Assembly (NCBI GenBank): GCA_042408595.1
Contig: JBHOQX010000119.1
Location: forward strand, 1-35,701
Source of the DNA: JBHOQX01 sp042408595
GTDB lineage: Bacteria; Chloroflexota; Chloroflexia; Chloroflexales; Roseiflexaceae
DNA length: 35,701 bases
Direction of reading: 5' to 3'
Each line of letters starts with the position of its first letter. Position 1 is the first letter of the stretch. This document shows positions 7,174 to 15,706 of this stretch, piece by piece. The position numbers and the translations under genes are program-made. The notes below the pieces were generated by a model, which saw nothing but the letters and a program-made list of their open reading frames with translations, did no database searches and was not told where the DNA came from.

Positions 7174-9399
7174 CTATCCTTCCGCTTCCTGGAGATGTTG
7201 GCCCTTCCCCCGTCTCCGCGCCACCCGCCACACCTCATCCGCCGCCTGCCGCAGCCGCCGCACGCCATCCGCGTCGAGCGGCTGACCGCTGTAGCGCTCG
7301 CGCTCCACCAGGGCGATCGCCTCCTGGAGGGCCCGGGCGGCCCCATCGACGTGCGGCTCCAGCAGCGCGCCGAACTCATGCAGTGTCGTCCCCGCGCTCC
7401 AGGCAACGCCGGCGCGCTGCCCGGCCTGCTCCAGCCGGCGTTGCGCCGCTTCCACCGGCGAGCGCGTCGTGCGCCGCCAGAGCCACAGCGCGCCGAGCGC
7501 CAGCAGGGCGATGGCTGCCGCCAGCACGCCCCATACCAACGCCGGGGCCGGTCCGGGCGGCGCGGCTTCCCGCTCCGGCGGCGCGACGCTCGCCAGTGGC
7601 CCCTCCACGAGCTGCCCCGCCCTTGGCGGCAGCGGCCGGATCGGCGTCGGCTCGAACGGCAGCCAGCGCCCGTCGATCAGCAGCTCTGGCCAGGCGTGCG
7701 CGTCGGCCTCGCGTACGGTATAGACCTGCTGTCGCGGATCGTACGCCCCGGTGGCATACCCGACCGAGATGCGCGCCGGGATCCCGACCGCCCGCGCCAT
7801 CATCGCCATCGCCGTCGCATAATAAGTGCAGTATCCCTGGCGCATCTCGAACAGAAACTGATCGACCGCCTCGCCGTCGCGCGGGACGGGCTGGACCTGG
7901 TAGCTGTAGGGCAGGTCGCGCAGGTAGGTCTCGATCGCCAGCGCCTGCTCCAGCGGCGGCCGGCGCCCGGCCACTGCCCGCGCCAGCTCGCTCATCCGTG
8001 GCGTCATCCCAGGTGGGAGCTGCTGCGAATCGCGCAGATCGGGCGGCGGGACGTTCGGCGGCGGCACCGGGGCCAGTTCCTGCGGGCGCGAGACGACGCG
8101 GTATTCGGACGGCAGGCTGGCCGTCAGCGCGGCGATGCTGCCATCCGGCAGCCGCTCGGCCTGGGCGCTGACGTTCGTGCCGAGGATGTCCGGCACGCCG
8201 ATCAGCACCTGGGGATCGTCGCGCAGGTCTTCGATATCCTGCACGATCAGCCCATCGGGCGCTTGAGACGGCGGGAGGCCGGCGTATGGGCTGACGCGCG
8301 CGTTCGTCGTCCAGGCGCGGCCGTCGTATAGATTCAGCACGCGGGCGCGCCAGTAGCGCGGCGCCGGGCCGGGCGGCAGGGGCGCGTTCACCCTCACCCG
8401 CAGCACGATCTTGTCTGGCGGCGTGCCCTCCAGCGAGACGCCGAGCGGCACCGCCGGCAATGTCGAGAGGCCGACCTGCGCCGGGTTGGCGGTGGTCGCG
8501 CGGGGGCCGCTACGCTCCAGTGCGGCGATCCCAGAGGGCAGCTCGACATCGCGCCAGAGCCACTCGGTCAGTGGGTTGCGCAGCGAGGTCGGGATGAGCG
8601 CAGCCAGCAGGAGCAGCGCCAGGATTCCGGCCGCGCTCCAGATGCTCACATCGCGGCCAAGTTCATCGGAATAGTCGACGCTCGCCTGGTCCCACGTCCG
8701 CGCGCGCAGGCCGAAGCCAGTCACGGCCGCCAGGACGAGCAGCAGTGCCATGCCGATCACCAGCGGCGCGCCCGCGCCGGCGCCCGGGATGACGGCCATG
8801 CCGAGCGCCACGATCAGCGGCAGGCCCCAGCCGAGCAACGGGCGGCGCCGCGCCAGCCCCCACCCGAGCGCGATCCCGCCGATCCAGGTAGACAGCACGC
8901 CGCCGGCCGCCGCCAGCAACCGCGCGCCACGCTCTCCCGCGTTCGGGGCGGCGGCGAGCGTCCCGGCGAAGCGCGGCAGCGACTCGCCGAGGAACAGCCA
9001 GGTGCGCAGGAGCGGCGGCGGCGGCGCCGGCTCGCCACGATGGAGCACCTGTGGCAGCCAGGCGGCGCAGGCGGCCGCATCCTGCCAGAGCAGGCCCACC
9101 GGTGGGAGCGCCCGCCCGACCGCCCCAAGCAGCAGCCCGCCCCCGCCGAGCGCCAGCAACCCCCAGAGCAGGCCGTGCGCCGCACGCCGCCAGCCGCGCC
9201 GTGGCCCGCCGCGCCCCGCGCCCATCCCCAGCAGCAGGCCCAACGTGCCGGCCCAGGCGAACAGCCCCGCCGGCAGCGCCCGGTCGCTCCCGGCCGCGGC
9301 CATCCCCGGGCACAGCGCCGCCGCCAAGGCCATAGCGAACAGCGGCCAGCCAACCGCCGGGCGGACGCGTCTGAGCTGTGCGATCAGCCAGTCGTCCAT
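7174..9399 (-). CDS. Transglutaminase-like membrane protein (TgpA/DUF3488 type)
   Basis: The 741-residue protein has an N-terminal multi-helix membrane domain (about residues 15-240), a large extracytoplasmic part and a transglutaminase-like domain. Further helices follow near residue 620 (WGVLAAAIALLALGALWLW), then a cytoplasmic tail of DUF4129 type. The catalytic Cys is in GYCTYYATAMAMMARAVG (about residue 524) and the His in DAHAW (about 567). The position that is usually Asp (FDPTP) reads Glu in FEPTP (about 582), a substitution I regard as possibly tolerated. The ATG overlaps the stop of the DUF58 gene as TGATG, so the two are translationally coupled. Such pairs usually accompany a MoxR ATPase, and the set is thought to act on envelope or surface protein maturation. 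No MoxR gene is adjacent here. Confidence 0.9.
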   Translation of the reverse strand: MDDWLIAQLRRVRPAVGWPLFAMALAAALCPGMAAAGSDRALPAGLFAWAGTLGLLLGMGAGRGGPRRGWRRAAHGLLWGLLALGGGGLLLGAVGRALPPVGLLWQDAAACAAWLPQVLHRGEPAPPPPLLRTWLFLGESLPRFAGTLAAAPNAGERGARLLAAAGGVLSTWIGGIALGWGLARRRPLLGWGLPLIVALGMAVIPGAGAGAPLVIGMALLLVLAAVTGFGLRARTWDQASVDYSDELGRDVSIWSAAGILALLLLAALIPTSLRNPLTEWLWRDVELPSGIAALERSGPRATTANPAQVGLSTLPAVPLGVSLEGTPPDKIVLRVRVNAPLPPGPAPRYWRARVLNLYDGRAWTTNARVSPYAGLPPSQAPDGLIVQDIEDLRDDPQVLIGVPDILGTNVSAQAERLPDGSIAALTASLPSEYRVVSRPQELAPVPPPNVPPPDLRDSQQLPPGMTPRMSELARAVAGRRPPLEQALAIETYLRDLPYSYQVQPVPRDGEAVDQFLFEMRQGYCTYYATAMAMMARAVGIPARISVGYATGAYDPRQQVYTVREADAHAWPELLIDGRWLPFEPTPIRPLPPRAGQLVEGPLASVAPPEREAAPPGPAPALVWGVLAAAIALLALGALWLWRRTTRSPVEAAQRRLEQAGQRAGVAWSAGTTLHEFGALLEPHVDGAARALQEAIALVERERYSGQPLDADGVRRLRQAADEVWRVARRRGKGQHLQEAEG

Positions 9400-10790
9400 C
9401 AGGCACTCCGCACAACTTTGCCGAGCGGCGAGACACGCACCGCCACCCGGCGGCGCGGCGGGTTCAAGAGCGGCAGGGCCGTGTCGAGCACGAACGTGCG
9501 CGCCGGCACGCCCTGCGACGCTAGTCGAACCTCGAGCGGGCGCGCCTCGGCAGCACGCCGCCCGACCAGGAGGGCCAGCACCCCGCCGGTTCCGCGCTGG
9601 CTCGCGAGCGCCGGCAGCCAGGCCCCGTCCAGCGCCGGTGTGACGACCACCAACGCCCCGCCGGCCAGATCTGCCCCGCGCGCCCGCCGGGTTTCACGGA
9701 TCACGTCGCCGAGCGGCCGCTCGCCGGCCGCCTCCGCATCCACCAGGTCATTCAGGATTCGCCAGAGCTGGCGCGGCCCGCTGCCCGGCTGCACCAGCCG
9801 ACGCCGGCCGTCGTCGGCCAGCAGGCCGACCACCCGGCCCTCGGCCAGCGCCTGCGCGGCCAGTGAGCATGCCAGCATGATTGCCAGATCCGGCAGCGAT
9901 TCGGGCCGGCTTACATCCGGACGCTCGCTGACCGCCGAATGGCGGGTGTACTCGCGCAACGGATCGTTGGCGGCGGGCACCACCGGGGCGCCCGCCGCGG
10001 CCGCCGGATAGGCTGCGGCGCATAAATCGAGCACGATCCAGAGCGCGCCGGCGCGCTCCTGGTCGAACTCCTTCACCATCAGCCGGTCGGTGCGCGCGAC
10101 CGTCGGCCAGTGGATATGGCTGGGCGAGTCACCGGGAACGTACTCGCGCAGCCCGCCGACGCTCGGCGTGGCATACTGCTGCAGCACGTCGGCGCGGGCC
10201 AGGCCGCCGCGCTGGCCGTGCGGCAGCGGCAGGGGCGGCAGGCGCACCAGCGGCGGATAGACCACGATCTGGCGGGCCTCGCCCTCGCGCCAGGCGAACT
10301 GGAACAGACCGAAAGGATCGCCGAGGCGGGCGCCCAGCGGGCCAAGCCGGTAGACGCCGCGCCGTTCGCAGCGGGCCCCGGTCGTCCAGTTCTGGCGCTC
10401 GTAGGGTCCGGCGGCGGCGATCCGGCGGCCGGCGTACCCCGGCAGCGTCGAGGCGTCGTCGATCTCGAGCCAGAGCAACGGCAGCCAGCTCCCGTTCGCC
10501 AGCTCCCATTCTTCGGCCAAATCATCGCCGACCTGCGCCCAGTCCACCAGCAGGCGACGGCGCAGCCGCACGCGCGGCCCGACGACCCGCACCCAGGCAT
10601 AGGCGGCGAGCGTGAGGAGCAGAAAGGCGTAGGCGATAAACAGCAGCCAGCGCGACGGGGCGAGCGTGGCCAGCAGCAGCGTGCCCGGCCCGAGCGCCAG
10701 CGCCCACGGCTGCGCCGGACTCACCCGCCCGCCGAGCGTGAGCCACCGCCAGAATCGCCCGTATCCGGCCTTCGCCGCCTGCCGCACCAT
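9399..10790 (-). CDS. DUF58 domain protein
   Basis: The 463-residue protein has two hydrophobic segments near the N-terminus (about residues 28-72) and then the DUF58 domain. Its hallmark spans about residues 213-242: EYVPGDSPSHIHWPTVAR followed by MVKEFDQE. A von Willebrand A-like fold follows (LWIVLDLCAAA). DUF58 proteins are generally encoded with MoxR AAA+ ATPases and transglutaminase-like membrane proteins and probably act as their partner, but their biochemical role is not settled. The start at 10790 is chosen because AGGAG lies 5-6 nt upstream; an in-frame ATG at 10955 would add a region without family resemblance. The stop codon shares a base with the start of the transglutaminase-like gene. 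Confidence 0.88.
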   Translation of the reverse strand: MVRQAAKAGYGRFWRWLTLGGRVSPAQPWALALGPGTLLLATLAPSRWLLFIAYAFLLLTLAAYAWVRVVGPRVRLRRRLLVDWAQVGDDLAEEWELANGSWLPLLWLEIDDASTLPGYAGRRIAAAGPYERQNWTTGARCERRGVYRLGPLGARLGDPFGLFQFAWREGEARQIVVYPPLVRLPPLPLPHGQRGGLARADVLQQYATPSVGGLREYVPGDSPSHIHWPTVARTDRLMVKEFDQERAGALWIVLDLCAAAYPAAAAGAPVVPAANDPLREYTRHSAVSERPDVSRPESLPDLAIMLACSLAAQALAEGRVVGLLADDGRRRLVQPGSGPRQLWRILNDLVDAEAAGERPLGDVIRETRRARGADLAGGALVVVTPALDGAWLPALASQRGTGGVLALLVGRRAAEARPLEVRLASQGVPARTFVLDTALPLLNPPRRRVAVRVSPLGKVVRSA

Positions 10791-10873
10791 CGTATCTCCT
10801 CCGCTGCACGCTGCTCTGCGCCATGATAGCCGATCTTGCGCAGTGTTGCCGCATGGCGGCCGGCGGCTTGCGG

Positions 10874-10923
10874 CCGGGAGGCTGCGAGACCGGGAGGCAC
10901 GGAACCTGGGAGATCGGGAGATC
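10874..10923. repeat. Degenerate octamer repeat in the DUF58/CapA gap
   Basis: In a 237-nt gap between two minus-strand genes the bases fall into octamers: CCGGGAGG, CTGCGAGA, CCGGGAGG, CACGGAAC, CTGGGAGA, TCGGGAGA. Copies 1 and 3 are identical and copies 5 and 6 differ at two bases. The rest of the gap (10924-11027) is purine-rich and then pyrimidine-rich, with no gene or obvious terminator. Confidence 0.6.
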
Positions 10924-11027
10924 GTGCAAGAGGCGAAGGGGAAGAGCATGGGCATCCGGGCTCTCGTCCGCTCAGGCTCTCGTCCACTCCCCTCTTCCCT
11001 CCCCTTGCTGGCGGTCGGGCTCCTGAA

Positions 11028-12458
11028 CTAGAGCCGCAGGTCCAGGCGGTAGGCGACGTACACGGCGGCGACTCCCAGCAGCACCGCCAGCAGAATCGCA
11101 GCGGCGCGCCACGGGCGGGCCGAACCCTCAGGCGCTGCCGGCGCAGCGCCCACGGGCGCGCGGGCGGCCCCGAGCGCGGCCATGGCGGTCGCGGCCGGCG
11201 TGGCCGTGGCCGCCTGCGGCGTGACGACCAGCACCTGGGCGGGCGGGCCGACGGGCCGCCCGGCGCGCGGGCAGACCTCGACGCGCCCGGCCGGCGGCGC
11301 GGGCGAGAGCTGGCGCTTGCCGGCGACATCGCGCATCATCAGCCGGACGTGCGCGATCTCCCGCTCGTTACCCCGCGCCGGGATGGGCGCCGGGCGCGTG
11401 TCGTCGTCGGTCATAAGCGTCGGAAGGTAGCGGTAGCCGCTGACGGTGACCCGGCCATCCGAGTGGCGCAGCAGGCCGACGTAAAAGACAACCGAGGTCG
11501 CGGCGAAGTACTCCTCCTGCAGCGCCCACTGCGCCGCCAGGAAGTTCGCCAGCGAGTAGATCACGAGCGTCTTGCGCCCGCCGGTATCGATGACATCGAC
11601 CGGCTGGAGCGTATGCGACTGCGCGCCAAGGATCACGTCCGCGCCGGCGGCGGCGAGCTTCGCCGCGCCCTCTTTCTGGTACTCGGTCGGATAAGACTCG
11701 TATTCCTCGCCCCAATGCGCCGCGACCACCACGACATCCGCCGCGCGGCGTGCCGCCGCGACCGCATCGAGCACGCTCTGGCGCACGACCCCCTGTTCGC
11801 CGTAATCGGTCGATTGCCACAGCAGGTTCACCTGGCCGTAGGGGTCGGGGATGCCGTTCGTTCCCCAGGTGAACGACAGAAACGCCACGCGAACGCCCAC
11901 CCCGTCACGGGCCAGGTTGAGTAGGAGAAATGGCGGGCGCGCCCGGCCGGTGTCCGTGCTCTTCACCGCGCCATGCTGCTGTATACCGTTGCGCGCCAGC
12001 ACGTCGAGCGTGGCATCCAGCCCCTCCGGCCCGCGGTCCAGAATATGATTGTTGGCGGTCGAAACCAGGCCGATGCCGGCGTTCTTGAGCGCCGCTGCCA
12101 GCCTGGGGTTGAAATTGAACGCCGGGTAGCCGGTGTATCCCGCACCCTCCAGCATCGCGCCGTCGAAGTTGGTGTAGGCCAGGTCGGCGGCCCGGAGGAA
12201 CGGCCGGATGTGGTCGAAGAGATAGTCGTAGTCACGCGCTTCGGCCACGGCCTGGATCGTCTCGTGCGGAAAGGTGTCGCCGGTGGCGGCGAGGGTGAAG
12301 TGGGTCTCGCCGGGCGCGCCGGCGCCGCAGAGATCGATGGCGAGCGGCTGATCCAGCCCGTCGCCGCGCCCCTGGGCGTCAGCCGGCCCGGCCGCGCCCC
12401 TGCCGGCCAGGGCGAGCACGAGTGCAGCGAGCGTGAGCGTGGCGAGCCAGCGGGTCAT
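11028..12458 (-). CDS. CapA family (metallophosphatase-like) exported protein
   Basis: The 476-residue protein has an N-terminal signal sequence (TRWLATLTLAALVLALAG), a CapA domain and a C-terminal transmembrane helix (about 448-470, ILLAVLLGVAAVYVAY) ending in a basic tail, so it is probably membrane-anchored on the outer face. CapA-type motifs seen are ATGDTFPH (Asp at about 61), TNFDGAML, STANNHILDRG (about 150), VVAAHWGEEY and ILGAQSHTLQPVD. These correspond to the metal-binding motifs of the calcineurin-like fold. CapA/PgsA proteins take part in poly-gamma-glutamate synthesis, but no capB or capC partner is nearby, so a polymer role is not supported here. The start at 12458 follows AAAGG with 5-6 nt spacing. 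A possible extended -10 (TGCTACACT, 12537-12545, minus strand) lies in the 106-nt gap upstream, without a clear -35. Confidence 0.87.
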   Translation of the reverse strand: MTRWLATLTLAALVLALAGRGAAGPADAQGRGDGLDQPLAIDLCGAGAPGETHFTLAATGDTFPHETIQAVAEARDYDYLFDHIRPFLRAADLAYTNFDGAMLEGAGYTGYPAFNFNPRLAAALKNAGIGLVSTANNHILDRGPEGLDATLDVLARNGIQQHGAVKSTDTGRARPPFLLLNLARDGVGVRVAFLSFTWGTNGIPDPYGQVNLLWQSTDYGEQGVVRQSVLDAVAAARRAADVVVVAAHWGEEYESYPTEYQKEGAAKLAAAGADVILGAQSHTLQPVDVIDTGGRKTLVIYSLANFLAAQWALQEEYFAATSVVFYVGLLRHSDGRVTVSGYRYLPTLMTDDDTRPAPIPARGNEREIAHVRLMMRDVAGKRQLSPAPPAGRVEVCPRAGRPVGPPAQVLVVTPQAATATPAATAMAALGAARAPVGAAPAAPEGSARPWRAAAILLAVLLGVAAVYVAYRLDLRL

Positions 12459-12564
12459 CGGAGCCTTTCGCAGGGCGGCGCGGCCAGCGGTGGAGCGGAG
12501 TTGGCCGTTATCCCTGTGGCGCAATCGCCTGCTGCAAGTGTAGCACAGCGTTGCGACAGGGCGA

Positions 12565-14616
12565 TCAGCCCGGCTCCTGCCAGACGTTCACCTGGTTGCG
12601 GCCACGGCGCTTCGACTCGTACTGCGCCCGGTCCGCCCGCTCCACCAGCGTATCGAGCGGCAGCGTGTTCGGTGGACTGGTGCTCGCGACACCGAGGCTG
12701 GCCGTCAGCCAGAGCTCGCCGGCGTCGATCTGAAACGGCGTGGCGGCGATGGCGGCGCGCAGCCGCTCGGCTACCTGGGCAGCATCCGGCAGTGGGGTGT
12801 CGGGAAGGAGGATAATGAATTCTTCCCCGCCGTAGCGACCAATGATATCGACGTCGCGCAGGTGCGCCCGGCAGCGCTCGGCGATCGCGTGGAGCGCCTG
12901 GTCGCCAGCGATGTGGCCAAAGGTATCGTTCACCTGCTTGAAATGATCGATATCGAGAATGATAACCGACACCGGGCGCGGATCGCGGGCGATGCGCGCC
13001 CATTCGCGCTCGGCGAGCACAAAGAAATGCCGCCGGTTCCACAGCCCGGTCAGATCGTCCGTCGCGGCGCGCCACTGCGACTCGGCGTACAGCCGAGCAT
13101 TCGCGATCCCGATCGCCGCCGTGGCCGCCAGCAATTCGAGCGTGTCGAGATCGGCCGATGTGTAGACATTCGGCTCGAACGACTGCACCGAGATCGCCCC
13201 GATGATCCGCTCGCCCAGACGCATCAGCGCCACCAGCACCGCGCGGGGCGGCGACGTACCTTCTTCGCCGACCTCATCGGGCACGAAGTCGCGGAAGGGC
13301 TGGGCTTGCATATCATCGTAGCGCAGCGACTGGCCGGTGCGGATCGCGTAGCCCATCAGGCCCTGGCCGAGCGGCCGCCGCTCGGGCGGATAGCGTTTGT
13401 CGCCCTCCGCCTGGTACACATCCTCCAGCTCACCACGCGCCTCGTCCACCAGGCTGATCACGCAGACGGTGCTCGGCATCAGGGCGCTGACCGCGCGATG
13501 GATCACCGCGTAGATCGTCTCCAGATCCAGGCAGCCACCGATCTGCTGGCTGGCCTGGTAGAGGAGCAGGCGCCGCTCAGCATCCTTGATGGCTGCTTCA
13601 TACAAGCGCGCGTTCTGGATGGCGACCGCCGCCTGCTGCGCCAGAATAGTGATCAGTTGCGCATCCTCGGCGCTGAAGCTGCGGCGGCGATCGTAGCTGA
13701 TCACGCCGAGCACGCCCATGAGCTCGCCGCCGCTGAGCAAGGGGGTCACCAGCACCGCCTGCGGGAGCTTGCCCGCCTCATGGCGGAGCGCCTGCGGCCA
13801 GTCCGGATAGTCGTTCACGAGCACCGTCTCGCGACGGGCGGCGGCGATCCCGAACGCCCCCTGGCCGAGCGGCAGCGGCTGGAGCTCCAGGTGCGCGTTG
13901 TGGCTGGCATAGGCGAGCAGCTCCGCGCGGGCCGGGTCGTAAAAGCCGAGGATGCCTTTGTCGGCCCGCAGCAGCTCAACCGCACGTCTTACGACAGATT
14001 GTAGTAAAATCGGCAGGTCTAGTTTCGAGGAGATATCCGTCATGGTCGCCCGCAGCGCTTCCAGCTCTTCCGCGCGCCGGCGGACGGCGGCGAACCGCCG
14101 GGCGTTCTGGATGGCGACCGCCGCTTGGCGCCCCAGGGCCGCCAGCGCGGACAGATCGGATCGCGAGAAGCGCCGCCCGCGCCGGAAATACAGCGCCGCC
14201 AGGACGCCGTGCGTCTCGCCATCGGCCGTCACCGGCGCGGCGGCGAAGGCGCGCACGCCGAGCCGGATCAGCGGCGCGTCGTTGCGGATCCGGCCGCGGT
14301 ATTCGTTCACCACGATCATCTGCCTGCTAGCGATGATCGCCCGGAGCGAGGCCTCGAGCTCCGCCAGCGCGGCGGCGGTGTCAAAGTTTTCAGGCAGGCC
14401 GGCGGTGCTGGCGAGGCTTAGGCGACCCTCGGGCATCAGCAGGATCAGCGCTGCCGCATCGGCGCCGACCAGCTCGGCGGCCAGCGGAGCCACGCGCGCG
14501 AGCAGGTCGGGAAGCTCGAGCTCACCGGCAAGAAGGAGCGCTGTACGGGGAAGGGACAGACCGCTGCGACGGTTACGCCCGCGCCATCTGGAATGTGAGC
14601 CTGAACGCTTGCCCAC
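12565..14616 (-). CDS. Diguanylate cyclase with three GAF domains
   Basis: The 683-residue cytoplasmic signalling protein makes cyclic di-GMP from two GTP. Three GAF sensor domains cover about residues 25-175, 190-345 and 355-515; each ends in a similar helix (QAAVAIQNARRF, QAAVAIQNARLY, TAAIGIANARLY). The GGDEF domain follows (about 520-680) with DDLTGLWNRRHF, the metal-binding DIDHFKQVNDTFGH and the active site GGEEF at about 595-599. The product-inhibition I-site RxxD (RDVD) lies five residues before GGEEF, so both catalysis and feedback look intact. No transmembrane segment or EAL domain is present. The start is GTG at 14616 with GAGG about 7 nt upstream. A 7-bp hairpin (14676-14692) lies in its leader, and a TACAAT (14721-14726, minus strand) is a weak -10 candidate. 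Confidence 0.93.
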   Translation of the reverse strand: MGKRSGSHSRWRGRNRRSGLSLPRTALLLAGELELPDLLARVAPLAAELVGADAAALILLMPEGRLSLASTAGLPENFDTAAALAELEASLRAIIASRQMIVVNEYRGRIRNDAPLIRLGVRAFAAAPVTADGETHGVLAALYFRRGRRFSRSDLSALAALGRQAAVAIQNARRFAAVRRRAEELEALRATMTDISSKLDLPILLQSVVRRAVELLRADKGILGFYDPARAELLAYASHNAHLELQPLPLGQGAFGIAAARRETVLVNDYPDWPQALRHEAGKLPQAVLVTPLLSGGELMGVLGVISYDRRRSFSAEDAQLITILAQQAAVAIQNARLYEAAIKDAERRLLLYQASQQIGGCLDLETIYAVIHRAVSALMPSTVCVISLVDEARGELEDVYQAEGDKRYPPERRPLGQGLMGYAIRTGQSLRYDDMQAQPFRDFVPDEVGEEGTSPPRAVLVALMRLGERIIGAISVQSFEPNVYTSADLDTLELLAATAAIGIANARLYAESQWRAATDDLTGLWNRRHFFVLAEREWARIARDPRPVSVIILDIDHFKQVNDTFGHIAGDQALHAIAERCRAHLRDVDIIGRYGGEEFIILLPDTPLPDAAQVAERLRAAIAATPFQIDAGELWLTASLGVASTSPPNTLPLDTLVERADRAQYESKRRGRNQVNVWQEPG

Positions 14617-14964
14617 GGTGCACCTCGTCCTGGACGTGCCGGAGCGGACAATAACCGCGCGGAGTGCCGCCCTTGCGCGACCGACGGTCGCGGTCGGCCG
14701 CGGGGCGGCATCAGAGGCTCATTGTACCATCAGCCTATTACCGGGAGCGGGTATGTGCGCAGCGCTCATACCCCCTCGTGTATGGCTCAGCCCGGCGCCG
14801 GGGCGCAAGGCGTATGGCGAGCGCAGGGCCTCGGATGCTGCCTGAAACGCTCCCAGCGGAGGAGTGGGACAGCCGGTTTCCACGAGACGTTCAACTTCGC
14901 GCTGCAGAGCGGTCAATTGCGCCGCATGCTTATGCGCGCAGGGGCGCCCCCGTGGCGCGTGGCT
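14617..14964. other. Gap upstream of the diguanylate cyclase gene
   Basis: The 348 bases between the cyclase start and the DUF6174-like stop hold no supported gene. They contain the hairpin CGCGACC-GAC-GGTCGCG (14676-14692) in the likely cyclase leader and a possible minus-strand -10, TACAAT, at 14721-14726 without a good -35. Open frames across it lack start signals and family resemblance. Confidence 0.45.
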
Positions 14965-15510
14965 TCAGCTTTGGCGGCCGGGTGTCTCCGGGATAAACGC
15001 GAGGACCGTGATCCGCACCTGGCGGGGCGTGATCCCACAGCCGGGCACCCGGCCAGCGGTCGCGAGACTCAGCCAGAAGCCGGCGTTACGCCAGTTGGGG
15101 CGATACTCGCGGCGCCACTCGATGCTGCGCGGGAAGCCGTAGGCCGGATCGAAGGTGGCGCGGCCGACCCGCACGCGCTGGCAGAGGCAGCCAGGCCCGC
15201 CGAAGCAGTCGGGCGGCTCCTCGACCCGCCGGCTGAGTTCGAACAGCCGATCGACGTGCAGGCGCGTCAGCCAGGATGGGCTGCACGTATCGAGCAAGCT
15301 GTCGCGTACCTCCCCACCACGGACGTGCAGATGCTGGAGGCAGATGCTGTCGCCTTGCTGCACCTGCACAACCAGCCGGTAGCTTGCGGGAGCGCGGGCC
15401 TGCCAGCGGCGTTCGGCGGCGGCGCGGACGACCGTGGGCGGGGGGGCTGCCACCGCCAGCAGCATCCCGCTCAGGATCAGTGCGCAGAGTGTGATGATCG
15501 TCACGCGCAT
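14965..15510 (-). CDS. Small exported DUF6174-like protein
   Basis: The 181-residue protein has an N-terminal signal segment (RVTIITLCALILSGMLLAVAA). It then shows the pattern I associate with DUF6174: W-x-A-x-x-P-x-SY near residue 40, Cys-containing strands, a VDRLFEL segment and FDPAYGFPRSIEW near residue 125. Several Cys (SICLQH, DTCSPSW, PPDCFGGPGCLCQR) suggest disulfides outside the cell. There is no lipobox. The function of this family is unknown. The start at 15510 is chosen because a strong AGGGAGG lies 7 nt upstream. The gene diverges from the aldolase fusion across a 196-nt gap that contains a small inverted repeat, GGTAT-7 nt-ATACC (15576-15592). Confidence 0.65.
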   Translation of the reverse strand: MRVTIITLCALILSGMLLAVAAPPPTVVRAAAERRWQARAPASYRLVVQVQQGDSICLQHLHVRGGEVRDSLLDTCSPSWLTRLHVDRLFELSRRVEEPPDCFGGPGCLCQRVRVGRATFDPAYGFPRSIEWRREYRPNWRNAGFWLSLATAGRVPGCGITPRQVRITVLAFIPETPGRQS

Positions 15511-15706
15511 CTGCGAGCCTCCCTGAGGTTGTGTTGCAGAACGCTGGCCGCGCACCACGGGTCCTTCATCTTCGCGGTATCATGACAATACCACAATCGG
15601 GCCGCACATGGAACCCGCTCTCGACCACAGAAGTCCCGAAGAGCGCCGCGCGAGATCGATTGCCGCTCCCTCGGTGGCGCATGAAGCTTCGGCGAGGAGA
15701 GTCAGC

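Noticed and set aside
11028..12458. CapA-type gene as part of a poly-gamma-glutamate capsule operon
   Set aside because: No capB, capC or capE homologue is adjacent. The neighbours are a DUF58 protein and a diguanylate cyclase.
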